From contig JAJOHG010000107.1 in assembly GCA_021029095.1 (NCBI GenBank), positions 1 through 64,000 of the forward strand: a DNA stretch of 64,000 nucleotides, given 5' to 3'. The translations under genes and the position numbers were made by a program. The stretch is from Phellopilus nigrolimitatus. Its lineage: Eukaryota > Basidiomycota > Agaricomycetes > Hymenochaetales > Hymenochaetaceae. Every line of letters starts with the position of its first letter. The stretch's first letter is position 1. Shown piece after piece: positions 1 through 12,131 of this stretch. The notes under the pieces are model-generated. The model saw only the letters and a program-made list of their open reading frames with translations, did no database searches and was not told where the DNA came from.

Positions 1-888
1 TCAGCATCTGCGACTGAGTCTGTGCGCGCCCGGTTGGAGGTCAACCAGAAGCGTATCCTGGCGCGCTGTTGCACATGCGCGGCCAACTGACATGTGCTGG
101 CTCTGACCCGCAGAGTGCGCGAGTGCGGACTGGGACTGGAAAAGCGCGAGCGCGGGGTGCGATGAGCGCTGCGCAATAATCTGCGCCTGCTAGCTTGCGC
201 TCACGTAGTCCAGCGTACCGCAGCGCTCGACGCGCTTCATCTTCTTGCGGGCACCGGTCGCACACAGTCCCCAGCCCCTCAGGTCCAGGGCCCCGCTTCT
301 CGACGCACTTGCCGTCCTTGTAGCGGCCGGGCACGCCGCAGTGCCGGCAAATGCGCTGGCCCTGCGCGTTCTGCGCAGGGAAGTCGCCGCCGGGAAGTAC
401 CGCCGCCTGAGGCGTGGTTGCGGTCCGAGACGGTGCCAGCAGTAGAACGGACACGAATCGAGGACGCGCACGTGCAGCTTGGGGATTAGATGGCCGTGCC
501 AGTGCGCGAGCAGCGCAGCGCCCTGCGACTGGGCGGTTGAGCGTGCATGGACGGCGGCGACGACGGGGTTTGCTGTTGCGGCGGCGGCGGGGGTTGCTGC
601 TGTTGCTGTTGCGGCTGCGGCTTCCGGTGTTGTTGCTATTGCTGCTGCAGACCGTACTTGTGCTTCCGTCGTTTCGGCGACTTGTATTGCTGTCCGTAGC
701 GGTCCGCGCGTGCTCGGCAGGATGGTGCACGGCGCGTAAAATCGAGACGAAAAAAAGACGAAGTCAGTGCACTCTAAGCGGCACGAGCTCACTCGGTCGT
801 TGCCGACGCGCCCGCCATGCGCATGCTTGTCGACGGGCGGGCCTACGTTGTCTTTGAGTCGAGTGATGAATTGCTGGTAGCTCGGCAT
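1..888 (-). pseudogene. GATA-like zinc-finger protein relic A (cut by window edge)
   Basis: On the minus strand one frame carries a cysteine motif CRHC followed 25 residues later by CDRC (C-x2-C-x25-C-x2-C). It continues, after a change of frame, into a basic stretch KKMKRVER and a GTLD motif. Upstream are Arg/Ser-rich and low-complexity tracts that look like frame-shifted poly-Gln. The same string of motifs recurs at 13.6-15.1 kb, so this is one member of a duplicated family. The finger resembles GATA-type fingers (GP-x-G-x-GTVCDRC) but its loop is longer than the usual 17-20 residues, so I call it only GATA-like. The motifs are split over two reading frames, so the copy looks inactivated. 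Its 3' end lies beyond base 1. No intact start was found. Confidence 0.5.
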
Positions 889-1068
889 GACGTCCGCGCG
901 ACATTGACCAGGCAGCTCAGCACCCAGAGGCGCAGCGGTGGCTCACCATCCTCCTTGCCGATATAGAAATGAGGATAGTATGGTCCGCGACGCATCTCGT
1001 GCATGACTGCATTTACGCGTTACGAAAAGGGTTCCGAGAAGTGGTAGTGTGGTCTGTGGGCCATAGAA

Positions 1069-2034
1069 TTAAGAGGACGCATACTGAAAAATAAAGTGCC
1101 TTTTTACCTTGTCGCCGCGGAGCTGGTCGTACAAAGGGAGGCCGAACACATCCATGACGAACTGCGGAACCGCATCTCGGACGACCCGCAAGAATATAGT
1201 CTGCCCGTCTTCTATCAAGAAAAAGCCGTGCCACTCCAAACGCTCGATGTCGGGCGGGAGAGGAGGCGGCATGCCACTGCCGACATACTCGCCACGCCTC
1301 GTGCCTCCCCACCGAGCCGCGGACACTGAAAGCTGTCGAGCGGCGCGAGAGAGGTTGATAGCCCTGCACGCAGCTGAGAATGCGACTGGACGGCAGGCGG
1401 TCGGCAGTGTTTGAGCGACTTGCAGACGCACATACGATAGTAACAGATGCTCGCCGGCGTAGGTGATCCGGAGGTAGGCTGCGTATGTCGTGTAGAAAGC
1501 TCGCCAGCGGTAGTCCAAATAATAGTGGACCGAAGAGAGACGCGACGGTGGGCGGGGTAAGACCAAAGAATGTCGAATGTGCAAGAAGACGGGTGAGCAG
1601 ACCGAAGAGGGTGAGCAAGAGGCTGCGCGGGTACAGTAAATTGACGAACGCCTTGAAGTCGCTTTTTTGCTGAAATTGCCGGGGACACTGGTGACGTGTT
1701 CGCAAGCTTTGCAGGCGCATCGAGCTCGCCGTCGCAACCGCAATATCCTGAGACCAACATCATAGCGACCATGATTTTGTGAACAGTGAGCTCTGAAGTA
1801 GTAGGCGATATATCGTCCGCTGAGCTGTCCTCCTCTGGAACGGAGCGCGACCTCGTCTGCCAACAAACCCCATACCGCCGGCACGTCCTCCCCCTCCTTC
1901 GCACGCTCGACATGCTTGCATCCAAAACTCGAACAGCAGCTCCGCAAGTGGGCGGCGGAAGGACCCCTCACTGTCTCACACAGGTGCGCTAGCTGCATGT
2001 GCATCGCGCGGCGCATCGCCGGCCTCGCGGGCAT
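1069..2034 (-). pseudogene. Sec24-like COPII coat C-terminal relic
   Basis: The C-terminal fifth of this minus-strand frame (about 1110-1275) reads like the gelsolin-like domain that closes Sec24 proteins. A proline-rich lead-in (MPPPLPP) is followed by ERLEWHGFFLIEDGQ, IFLRVVRDAVPQFVMDVFG and LPLYDQLRG. The family pattern is ..ERxGLFLIDNGxxxFLWxGxDAVPxLVxDVFG. Sec24 selects cargo in COPII vesicles at the ER. Here the conserved W in FLW is R, and the glycine of the following WxG is also lost. The rest of the frame (1280-2034) has no convincing Sec24 helical or trunk-domain sequence, and no downstream exon for the final 100 residues is present. I read it as a decayed fragment. The upstream part could be unrelated DNA. 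Confidence 0.5.
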
Positions 2035-2369
2035 GTCGCATGCGAAAAGGAGTTCCCAAATTGCGAGCCAGCCGGCCGTCGGCGGCGCAAGTCGATGCGC
2101 AGCGGCGAGCTGTGCCAGGAGACGCGCGATATCTGCGTCGGAGAGTGCGACGCAATGGCAAGGAGGGAGAGCCGAAGGGGTGGGTTGAGGGGCACCGTTG
2201 TCTGCGTGCGGCTGAAAAGAAAGGCGAGGGTACGGAAGAGAGGATTTGGAGCAGGGTGGTGGAATTTAATGATAGGGACATGTGAGTGCCGTCGTCGCTT
2301 CTGTAAAGTAGATGAATCTCCGGTCAGGGAAACAAAGGAAAGAAGACGCACTTGAGCGTCTTCACATAG
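2035..2369. other. No recognisable feature
   Basis: This is about 335 bp between the Sec24-like relic and the Ecl1-like relic. Short overlapping open frames exist on both strands, but none carries a motif I recognise. Confidence 0.5.
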
Positions 2370-3920
2370 TCAGTCATTTCGAGAAGTATGCGGCCGACGA
2401 CGGCCGCCGTGTCGTTGAATTCGTTCCTTCGCGAGCACACGGCGGTGGGCTACGCGTCTCTTTCCCGCATATAGTGCCGGGTCGACGCCGGAAAGGGTGA
2501 GCGCGCTCACACCCGAGTACGCGTCGTCGCTGACTGATGTGGTCGCCGACTTGGTCGACGCGAACTTCGAGGTCGAGGTCGAGGTGACGGAGCCGAACGC
2601 GGGTGCGTAGCTGGTGGCGAGGTTCGCGTTGCTCTTCGCGCGCGGTGCGGGGCTTGTGGAGGACGACGACGGCGCGCGCACGAAGAACGGGCACTTCGCG
2701 TAGAGCTCGAGCGCGCTTTGCGTGCGCGTCAGCGCGCCGGGCGCACGAACTGTCGCCGCGTTGTCCGCATTTGCCTGCGGGTCGGAGGCGGCGCCAGTCG
2801 AGGGCCGGCGGTGGGTCGAGATGATGCCCGCAGGGGCGCTGGGGTTCGAGTTGCCGCCGTAGTTGTAGACGAGATCGCTCCAGCGAGCCGGGTCGATCGT
2901 CTCCACCTCCTCGAGTTTCGCCTCCACCTTCCCGGCCCTCCTGTTCGCATGAGCTTCTCTCTCTGCCTCGCCCGTGAGGTCCCAGGCCCGCCTGCGCTCC
3001 TCCTCCTCCTCCTTCACATGCTCCTCCAGCAGTTTCATCTCCTCCTTCGCCTGCTCGCCGTCCGCCGCGCCCGAGCGGGAGATCGCTTGTAAACGTTTCG
3101 CGGCCATGAGGATGCCGCCCTCGAAGAGCGGGCGCTTATCTGCTGAGGTATCCGAGGTCGGGGTGACGACGCAGGCGCGGATGCACAATGCGGATGCAAA
3201 GGCAGCGGACGGAGCAGCGGAGGGAGCGGCGGGGGAGCGGGGTCCGTGTACAAATCCGATAAGCCGTCGGACCGCTCTTCCTCAGGGCTTTTTTCGTCGG
3301 CGCTGGCGCTCGCGGTGAAGCTCGTACCGGTCGCGCTCGAGCTCGTGTAAAAATTCGGAGCGCGCGAGGTGGAGCGTGGTCGCGCCCAGGTCGAGCGCGC
3401 GAAGATCCCGCAGGTTCGGCGCGCGCCACGAGTTGGGTGGGACAGGGGGCAGAACGGGGCTGGGCGGCGGCGGAGAGGCGTGGGCCGGGTTGAGCTGAGC
3501 AGGGTGCGCGCCGAGGCTGACGCGCTTCTCCTTCCCGTGGGATTTTGTCTTTGTAGCAAGATGTGCCGAGTCCGTTGCTTTCAGGCGGTCGGCGCTCGAG
3601 TCGCGCTCGAGGATCTCGCGCGCGCTGGGCATCGGGACGGGCCAGGCCCACTCGAGGTCCTTCTTGCGGCACGCCTCGCTACAGTAGAGTAGCGTCTGGA
3701 CTGGTCGATGCGCGTGCGGACGAGCGTGCTGGGCTGCTCCTGTCGTCAGCATCGCGTTCGCATTCAGACGTTTTCACTACGCACCTAGGTCTTTGTTTTA
3801 CCTAACCGTCCTCTCCGGCGCTTCCACGCGACTGGGCTCGCCAGCGCAAGATGGTCTCGATCGATCGGCACGACAGGTTGGGGCGAAGTTGCTGCTGTTG
3901 CTGCTGTTGCCGAGGCATGA
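2370..3920 (-). pseudogene. Ecl1-family (life-span regulatory factor-like) zinc protein relic
   Basis: The upstream frame (3282-3752) has a zinc-knuckle half-site YCSEACRKKD followed by a serine/proline-rich linker and a helical stretch (HLARSEFLHELERDR). The reading then shifts frame near 3290-3310 (EEERSDGLSDLYTDPAPPPLPPLL). It shifts again near 3110 into the long frame 2370-3188, which has LMAAKRLQAISR, a charged coiled coil, and a Ser/Thr-rich tail ending in a GVSALTLSGVDPALYAGKR motif. YCS-x2-C-x3-D is the signature half of the Ecl1/2/3 family (small zinc-binding stress and lifespan factors in fungi). The partner CxxC must lie in an upstream exon and I could not place it. A short Gln-rich opening (MPRQQQQQQQQ) sits at about 3918 behind a leader intron. 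At least two frameshifts make this a relic. The family call is tentative. Confidence 0.42.
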
Positions 3921-3939
3921 TCACGCACCTAGACAAGTT

Positions 3940-4066
3940 TACAAATTAGTACGCTAAGGGCTTGAAGAAAGAGAACCAACTTACGAATATACAGTGACAC
4001 GCGGAGCGTAGTCGAGAAGCCGAGAGGTCGAGAGGTCGAGACGAAGACGAAGCAGGAAGATCGACA
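3940..4066. promoter_or_regulatory. Shared divergent leader / 5' intron segment, copy A
   Basis: This segment lies between the minus-strand Ecl1-like relic and the plus-strand NAA25 relic. Read on the minus strand it holds an intron-like piece that starts GTAAGTTGG and runs through CTTCAAGCCCTTAGCGTAC to an AG before the Gln-rich start. On the other side it has CGAGAGGTCGAGACGAAG repeats leading to an ATG at 4066. Clearly related copies occur near 16,130, 23,330 and 25,550, in front of different gene relics. I infer an ancestral bidirectional promoter/leader that was duplicated. Confidence 0.5.
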
Positions 4067-6600
4067 TGACGAGGACGACGCGCATCGCTGTCCTCGGGCT
4101 GTGCCGCACAGCGATCACTTCGACTTCGGCGACAGCGTGCTAGTCCGACAAGCAGTAGCAATACACAAAATAGCACAAGGTAAGTGCAGATTTCTACTCT
4201 ATTATGCAATAGGGTCTCTAACTTTCATTTTCAGGCTTTTTCGCGTTCAGTACTGCGGCGCGGCGCGGTTCAGCAGGTCGCCCAGCACCTCTAAGGCCTT
4301 CGGCGCCGCCAGATCGCTTCCTGTACTGGGCCACCCTCAGTGTTACACACATGCTTATGACCCCGACAAAGCCGCTGCGCTACTCGACTCGGAGGGACGA
4401 CGCGCTATCGCGAAGACGAGCCTCGTCGTGGATGATCTGCTCCGCGACCTTGTCCGTGCACGGGGCAACTTTGCGGCCGAAGGCGAGCGCGCGCCCGCGA
4501 AGCTTGTTGAGGAGAAGTGAGTGCGAAAATGACTTCTCGGATTATATTCTCTGAGAAAAAATGGTTTTATCAGTGACACGCCCGTTTTCAGATCTGGTGG
4601 AATTATAAAGTGATCGCAACTTGCTCGAGTTTTTGGCCGTGCTCGACACGACATTTGCAGCGCCGGCGGTCGCTGACAAGGTGCGGGACGTACGCAACTT
4701 GTTCCATCAGCGCACAAATGCGTTCTGGCGGCGCGATCGTGGTGCTCTGCTCGCGCTCCTGGAGCTTGAAAAGCGCACGTGCGAAAACGGGCTCGGATCT
4801 GACTTTGGTGAGCGTATCTTACTCCTATTGTGTTTCTATTGGCGCTGACAATGCCTTTTTGGTTTTCAAAATCGAGCAGTGTCGTAGGACGGTCTGCTGG
4901 GTCTCATCAACCTGTACTTCTAGCGCTTCGGTGGCAAAGCGTGGTCTCAAGGACTTCAAGTTGTACGCCGTGCTCGAAGACGCCGAGCTGAGCGTGCTCG
5001 TCGCATATCTCGAAGCGCACACGCATGTTTCCGTACGCATTTCCTCGTCTTCCTAAATACAAATCAAGAACCTCAACATCACCATCTAGGACAGTGAGCC
5101 AACGCTTTGCCGCCCGATCAATGTGCTCAAGCTGCGGCAGCATATCCTTGGCACGGAGGGCCTCTCGGCCGCGCAGGAGACGGAGCGCGCTCTCGCGTAC
5201 CTCAGCGTGTAGACCGCGGCGCTCGAGCTCGGCGGTGCGCTACGTCGAAGTCCTGTCGAACTATCAGCCGCGCGGCCAGCCGAAGTTTGATGCGTAGACG
5301 CTCGTGAGGAACTCGTCCGAGGTAAGTGATTTCTTTTTTCCTGAAATGCAAAGCCCTTTACCTTCAAACCGCTGACACAACGGCATCCAGCTAGGCTGGC
5401 TCTCGAAGTTCCTGCGCATCTATATCCTCGTCTTTCTGCTCGCAAGCGACGTCGACGAGACCGTCGAGGAGAAGCTTCTTTTCGGGGACCGTCCAAAGGT
5501 CGCAGACATCCCAGAGAATAAGAGCCTTCTGAAGGAGCGTATCCATGTGCGTAAAGAGGCTGAGCTCAGTGAGGTGCACGTCATGACTCTTCCGTACGTG
5601 AAGGGATCTAACGTATAAAAATCAGTGCGACTTAGCTGACTGCGGACGAGCACACGCTCTTCAACTACGTCTCTGCGTTGTGCGACTGGCTCTGGCTGTA
5701 TCACGACCACACGCGCCCGCACCTGGAGGCCGTACTCGTGGATGCAAACAGGCAATAGGAGACACTGCGCGGAAACAACGCGAAGGGCGCGCCGAAGGCG
5801 AACGGGTCGCCGTCGCCGCCGACGAATGGCCAAAAGCGGCACGCTGAGAAGCCGTCCGCGGTGCGCGACCCACCGGAGGGTGTGCCCGAGCTTTTCGACT
5901 GTACGGACTCTCTTCGGACCTCTTCCCTTTGTTGCTGGGGTGAGATAGGGTGAAATTTCACGCAGTTTGTTTTGTGGAATAGCTATGGCCACCCGGTTCA
6001 AGGAAGGTTCTGGCGAGTACCGGCTTCCACGGGAGGCATTGCATGTGGCCGCGTTGACGCAGGAGGTACGAAGCGCTATTTAGGAAGATCGTTTCCGTAT
6101 CAGCTTACTGAAGCTTTTGTGTTTTGTATTATTATTCAGGCTGCACTGATGCTCGCGCTAGCGTCAGTGCGATTCAAGGAACCGGCCGTTGTGAAGGCAA
6201 ACAAGTTCGGCTGGGTGCGTGTCTGCTTTGCTTAAACTTGCGCGGGAATCTTTAGACTGATTTGTGCCCTTTTCATTATCTTCTCCATAGCTCACAGCAA
6301 ACCTGTGCACGCTCCTAGAGAAGGAAAACACAGACCTGAAGGAAATGGCGAGTGCTTTGGCAAAGACCGTCACATATGTCAGCACGAGTGAGAGGCGCTG
6401 CGCGTTCGTCGACAGGTGCAGGTACATACAGGAATTCCCAAAGGTGCGCCGCGCTGTAATACAATTCCATTTTACACTTACTGACATGGCGATACTCTGC
6501 GATGTAGTTCTAGCATTACTCTCTCATGGAATCGCGAAGTATCTCGGGAGCACACGCGTGTGCAACTGGTTTGTATTTGCGACTGGGACGTAGATCTACA
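4066..6600 (+). pseudogene. NatB auxiliary subunit NAA25/Mdm20 relic, copy A
   Basis: Successive plus-strand exons, separated by short GT-AG introns, match the order of the NatB auxiliary subunit (Naa25/Mdm20), which anchors the Nat3/Naa20 acetyltransferase to ribosomes. The pieces are an ALLDSEGRRAIAKTSLVVDDL segment (about 4360), LLEFLAVLDTTFA (4621), INLYF-x-RFGGKA (4905), NYQPRGQPKFDA (5262), LGWLSKFLRIYILVF and ETVEEKLLFGDRPK (5390-5500), LFNYVSALCDWLWLYHDH (5660-5710), VVKANKFG (6190) and RYIQEFPK (6420). Stops interrupt several pieces: TAG in NLYF-RF, TAG after AYLSV, TGA/TAG around 5297 and 5757. Frameshifts also occur, for example near 4935. The functional copy must be elsewhere. A shorter second relic is at 25,668. 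Confidence 0.7.
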
Positions 6601-6638
6601 GAAGCGACAAAAACTATTGCATTCGAGGCCCTTAGTAT

Positions 6639-9600
6639 CTACGTCCTCCATCGACAACGAACGGTTGCAAGGACGGAAACAGGAGGACTATATAGCTTAT
6701 GATAGAAACATAAATTGGGTTGTACAGAAATAATATAAGGGAAAACGAAGACATTGTAAAAGTACTCTTCATAACAGAGGGTGAGTATGAAGAGACACTC
6801 GAAAAGAAACACTCGGCGCTTACGAGCGGCTCTTCTTTGACGTCTTCGTGAATGGCGGCGAGTTCGAGCGGGACGCCTTCCCAGCCTGTAGTACCGTCTG
6901 CAGCGTGCTTCTTCCCGCGCGCCCCGCCCTTTGCCTTTGCCTCCCCCTGCTGTTCCTGCTCTGCCTCCTTTTTGATCAGCCCGAGAAGCGTGTTGCATCG
7001 GCACTGCAGCTCCTGCGGTGTGCGGCTTTTGAAGAACCAATCAAACCGGAACACAGGGAGTTCAGTGATGTCCTTCTTGATGCGCTCGTATACATCATCC
7101 GCCTTCAATCCGTACTGATGAAGTCGACATAGCAGGTTCCGATCCTCTTCCTCGCTGTAAATCTTCTCCTTCGTCGTCGGGTAGTTCAACTCGAGCTCCT
7201 GCATCGGGTACAGCGCACCCTGGACCTTCTTTGCCAGCATGTTCTCGAGTGCATTTTGCTTATTCCGCTTCACCTCTCCTTCTGCTTTTCGTTGTGCGAT
7301 ACGCTCGTACTCTATTCAAAGGATGAGAAATGAGGAAGTCGCATGCGGCATTCTTTTCGACCAACATACCTGATAGCGATTCCCATTTCTCCTGGAAGAC
7401 ACGGTAATATTCAGCTACATCCGCGGCGGTCTTGTCCCGATCTCGCTCGCCAGGAGTTCGAAATCCTCCATCCTAGCGATACCTACGTTAGCTTATACAA
7501 GTAGGAGAACGTAGGGGAATAACTCACCAGCCGTGCGTTTCCAATACGCGAACGAACTGCTGGAAGTCACGCCGACTCCAGTTTTCGAAGCCCTGGCTGA
7601 TTAGCTCGTCCTTCTCTGCCACTTCCTCTTCAGTCAGCGGCTCAGCTTCGTCAATCCTCTTTTGCTCCACATCTCGCTCCGCCTCCAACTCTTCGGGCGT
7701 CACGTTTTTTCCCTGCGCATCACGTATAGTTGCCGGAACTCCATGCTCTTTCTATCAGACAGATTTCGCGTTAGTAAAAAACCAAAGGCATAGAGAGGAA
7801 TAGCATACTCGGTAAGCATTATATTCCCGTTCCTGGAGAGCATGCAACCGCTCAGGGAAAAACTGGAACTCTTGCCTTTTGAAGACGATGAAAATGAATG
7901 AGCAAATGACACGATTCTTGAAGGTCAGTCGTTACGAACAAGTTGATTTGCTTCGGCGCACGAGGAACTCGAGGCGCCTTTTCGGTCTTTGACGGACCCA
8001 CCCGCATCGTTTCCTTGTTATACGCATCCACGGAATAGTTCATTTTGCGTTCGCATTTCGATAGCGAGAGGAGGTCCAAGCTTAGTTTCTGACGCTGTGA
8101 ATTATCATTTTCAGACCCGGATAAATATATACGAGGAGACAACGAAACTGAAAAACGCACGTTCTTGCCGTCTTCGCCCTCCCATTGCGTCACGGAGCCG
8201 GACTTGAAGTTATTGAGGTCATCAAAGTTCAGGCCCTCGTACTTACTGTTCAATTCAGCGGTTCTCTCTTTTCCGCGCTGAATGATCTTGTCAATATCAT
8301 CATCGATTGTCAACTTAATGTACTCGTTAAATACTGCGAAGACTTAGTACCGAGAGCTACCTACGTCTCGGTCGAGTTGACGATCTTCCCTGCACCGGTG
8401 GTGATCATCTCAAGCAGCTCATCCTTGTTCGCAGCTAGTATAACAGTAGCACCTCAGAAGCGAAATAGATAATATGAAAGAGACTAACTCACTCTTATTG
8501 AGCTGCGTCCGCCCCTGCTGAATAACGAGCTGGTCAAGGCGGAGCTTTTGTGCCGCGCGTTCAAGCATACGTTCCTCCACGCTTGTTCTCCGTGATAAAG
8601 CGAAACACGTAGACCTGCTTCGTCTGGCCGATACGGTGCGCACGATCCATCGCTTGCAGATCAGCTTGCGGATTCCTTAAGAAGTGCGACGTGAGAATTC
8701 AAGCATACTAAGTGAGAAATCTTCGAAACTACTTACCAATCACTGTCGTAGAGGATAACGACATCCGCCGACGTCAAGTTGATGCCCAGACCGCCTGCAC
8801 GCGTCGTGAGCAAGAAGATGGACTTCTCGCTCCCAGGCTTGTTGTATTCGTCGATCGAGGCGATACGGTCTTCGTGTGCAGTACTACCGTCGATACAACA
8901 GTACTCTGCGAACAAAGAAGGATCTATGAGTAATCCATCATCTATGTAGAATAAGGAATGTCACGCACTATATCCCCTAAGCAAACAATAGTCCTCAAGA
9001 ATGTCCAAGACACGGCTCATTTGACTGAAAATGAGCGCGCGCGAGCCTTTCTTTTCATCGACTTCAACAGCTTGTCTAGAATAGCCATCTTTGCCGGCAT
9101 TTTCGATGATGTGCTTATCAGTGGTATACGGAGGGCCGGGTTCCTGGTACACGATATTAGAATAAAAAGGCGAATTATCTTTTTGCGTGACTTACGGCGC
9201 CGTCGAATAGGTAAGGGTGATAACAGACTTTCGCGGAACTTCATGAGTATTACGGATAGGTTTATTAGCAGAGAATTTACCTTTACGAAGATGGAAAACT
9301 AGCATGAGTGCCATTTTCGCAAATTGAATAGATTCGCCAACTCACCTGCATCACAATGTTCATCAAGCGGGTCTTGCCTTCCTTCTTCCCTGTCAACCCT
9401 GCAGGAGAATCAGTCAGAAGATTTCGGGGTGCTCACATTAAGTGTGCCTACCGTTGACAGTGTCAACATCCTTTGAAAGTGCGGATTTGTACCACCTGCG
9501 CAGCATCTCCGCGAGACCGATGTAGATGTTGATTTCCTTCTCTACTCCAAGTAATGAGTGATGAGGAAGACAATGCATCAAGATCTACTCACTGGGAAGA

Positions 9601-10860
9601 AGGTTCTTCTTTACGTCCGATTTGACACGCCGCAGCAAGAATGGCCGCAAAATCTTATGTAAAGCTTCAACAACTTTTTTGCTCACATCATCGTCATTGG
9701 GTGCCCCGGCGTCGTCTTTGTGCAAGAAGCTGTCGAAGTCCGAGTAATGTGAGAAACAGATAAAGTTGGGCAGCGCAACGAGTTCCTTCAGTAAATTTGA
9801 AGTGGTATGGCTGTGATGAGCAGACAGCACGACTCGTCCAAGCGCGCTCAATCTGCGGGAGGATCAAATGCACGTCCTTGATGCGGTGAGCCTCGTCAAT
9901 GATGACGTACGCGAACGAAAGCTTTTTGAGCGCAGTTTTCTCGATCAGGCAAATTTCGAACGTCGTGACGCAAACCTCAAAGTCCTGTGGGCTAAGTTGC
10001 TTTTGAATAGTCTGCTGCCGTTCATCCTTCGAACCGTCGAGGACCGCGATGCGGAAGTCCGGTGCCCATCTCTCGAATTCACGCGCCCAGTTCTGCAACG
10101 TCGTCTTCGGCACGACAACCAGATGAGGTCCGTTGATATCCCCGGTAATGCTTGAGATACGCGAGGAAGGCGATAGTTTGCAATGTCTTCCCAAGACCCA
10201 TCTCATCTGCAAGGATGCCGTTAAGGCCGTTGTGGTGTAGCGAGACCATCCAGTTCAGTCCTTGGACCTGATAGGACCGCATCGCGCCGCTGATGACTGG
10301 AACAGTTCAGCATGTATTATAAAGAGACAATTTCGACCACTCACAGCTCGGTGATTCTTCAAATACAAACGGCTGATCATCCCCGTCTACCGCCCATTCT
10401 CCGTCCTGCAGCAATTCCTCATCTTCCTCCCTCTCGGACTTCCGCCGCCTCGTATTATTATCGCTATCGGGCAGACTTGAGAATTACAAAGCTCACGACA
10501 TCACTACTTCTGAGATAATCCACTCACACTGGCATTTTCCTTCCACGTCCCTTCGGTTTTGGCTGCGCGTCGACCATGGCAGCGTACTCCGGATCGCGGG
10601 CTATTGCACTCATTAGACTTAGCGAGAAACGTCAAAGGTAAAACGAACCTTCATATCCACAAAGTGCTTGAAAATGTCTGTCCGTCCGAGCAGGTACGAG
10701 TACCGCTTCACCGCGTCGGTGCCTGCAACTCCATAAGCAATTGTCGTGTTGACAAGATATAAGGCGCTGCGTTACTTTCGCCTAAACTATCTCCTGGCGC
10801 TGCTGGGTAAGGTGACCATCTGCCGCCTTCCACTCTTCCCACTTCTTTTTGTTTTCCTTG
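6639..10860 (-). pseudogene. ISWI-type chromatin remodelling ATPase relic
   Basis: ISWI enzymes slide nucleosomes with a SNF2 ATPase and read linker DNA with a HAND-SANT-SLIDE module. On the minus strand nearly the whole protein can be followed across short introns. It starts with KENKKKWEEWKAADG and YLLGRTDIFKHF (10.7-10.85 kb), then [12 protein letters not shown] and the Walker A DEMGLGKT (10.2-10.28 kb). Next come the DEAH box (about 9.88 kb), RRVKSDVKKNLLP (9.6 kb) and motif [14 protein letters not shown] and DRAHRIGQ (8.65-8.85 kb). The C-terminal module follows: SVDAYNKE (8.0 kb), [15 protein letters not shown] (7.5 kb) and RFDWFFKSRTPQELQCRCNTLL (7.0 kb). Single-base insertions break the frame near 10,140 (after AYLKHYRG) and near 8,586 (after FITEN), and the frame is lost near 9,840. 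The extreme N terminus is replaced by a KDM4 fragment. It is a recent-looking relic because most splice sites survive. Confidence 0.72.
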
Positions 10861-11430
10861 CGTAGGTGACTCGAGCTTGTCCTCCTCCTAGGGCACGGAA
10901 CACGTCAATTAAGCGCGTACATAGTCTAAATGAACGCACCGGTTCAGCCTCGTCAATTTCATGCTCTCCATCGACATTCATCGCCTCCTCCGTGCATGAC
11001 GACTTCGCAAGGACCATCGGACTCGTCAGGAAGGACTTGTGTCGCAGAGACTGGCGGCACTGCGCGACGTCTCGCAGAAAGAAACTTCGGAGGGTGTTTT
11101 CGAATTGGACGGAGCTGGCCCGCGGGATTGCATTACCAGAATTCGGGTGCATCTAGTGAATGTAATTGATCGAGAACAAGTCCATAATCTCGACGTGCCA
11201 GGCGAACGTTGCGCGCCACATCCCGAAGTACAGATATGGCGTGTTTACAAAAGGAAGTCCGTTCGTGCTGACAGGTAAAAGACGAGACAGTGTCGACGGC
11301 GGGCCTCCAACCTTGGTCGTCTCCTCGGTGAATAGTGAACCAGCTGTGTCGGTGCCAGCGGCCATACCATGGTGGCTTCCCCAGCCTACAATGACGTTCA
11401 AGGGTTGCGCAGAATGCCGGGGTACTCTCA
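10861..11430 (-). pseudogene. KDM4-type JmjC domain fragment, copy 1
   Basis: The minus-strand frames contain [17 protein letters not shown] sequence, [57 protein letters not shown] and LRHKSFLTSPMVLAKS. This is the core of the JmjC domain of KDM4/Rph1/Gis1-type histone lysine demethylases, Fe(II)/2-oxoglutarate enzymes that act on H3K9/K36 methyl marks. The iron-binding H-x-E pair (WHVE) is still readable here. The fragment is interrupted by frame changes (about 11,150 and 11,350). It lacks JmjN, the distal JmjC histidine and the PHD region, and it runs directly into the 5' end of the ISWI relic. A longer copy of the same gene is at 20.6-23.4 kb. Confidence 0.65.
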
Positions 11431-12131
11431 GAATTGCGCGAGTGTCAGATTCTCAAGGAACGGCGATGCGCGAAAGGAAGTCGAAAGGAAGAAGCTGAAG
11501 ATTGACAAAGACTACGACAAATATCTTCGGGTTGTGCCGGACAGTGATCACACCAAGACAGTGTTATATATAGATTATATAGAAATATTATATGACTGTG
11601 TGCTCGCGACTATGAATTTCTTTGCTCGCGCGCACTCGACACGGCGATACAGCGCTGGGAAGTTGCGCGAGCTCGCAGTGCGCAGCGCACCGTGCATCTC
11701 ATGCAGTGTCTGCTACACTCGATCAGGCTACCGCTGGACGATTAGTATGACGAGCTCGCGTGTTACCAGCGAGGGCGCAAATAAATCTAACACGCCCTTG
11801 AGAGTGGGCATGTACGCGGCACTCGCGTGGTTGCATGCGCCGAAGTTCCTTAACGACATAAGGGAGTATGCTGGGTGTGGTGCACACCGGCAACAATGGC
11901 GACGTAGACGCAATGCAAGCTTATATATATTCCAACTTCGACGGCTGGCGAAGCTCGCATGGTGCTCTTACAAATTTTGATATTAGCCCAGCCGAAACTC
12001 GATCCCAATTGAAATGCCCCTCGGCAGCCCGCCAGAACACAAACTGAACTCAGACCCCAGCAGAACATAACGGACAGAGCCGTACGTACACACGCACACG
12101 TCCGCGAAAGAAACGGTAATGAGAACGAATT
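11431..12131. other. AT-rich spacer, nothing recognised
   Basis: This is about 700 bp with a locally AT-rich patch (TATATAGATTATATAG at 11,566). The open frame 11369-11980 on the plus strand has no family motif and overlaps the antisense KDM4 fragment. Confidence 0.4.

Noticed and set aside
3885..3915. CTG/CAG microsatellite as an independent repeat feature
   Set aside because: Explained by the Gln-rich start of the relic read on the minus strand, as at 16,085-16,115.
6639..10860. ISWI as a functional gene
   Set aside because: At least two single-base frame breaks inside conserved motifs and loss of the start. If polished reads remove these breaks, this should be revisited.
11369..11980. 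203-residue plus-strand open frame
   Set aside because: Overlaps the antisense KDM4 fragment and AT-rich DNA, with no motif and atypical composition.
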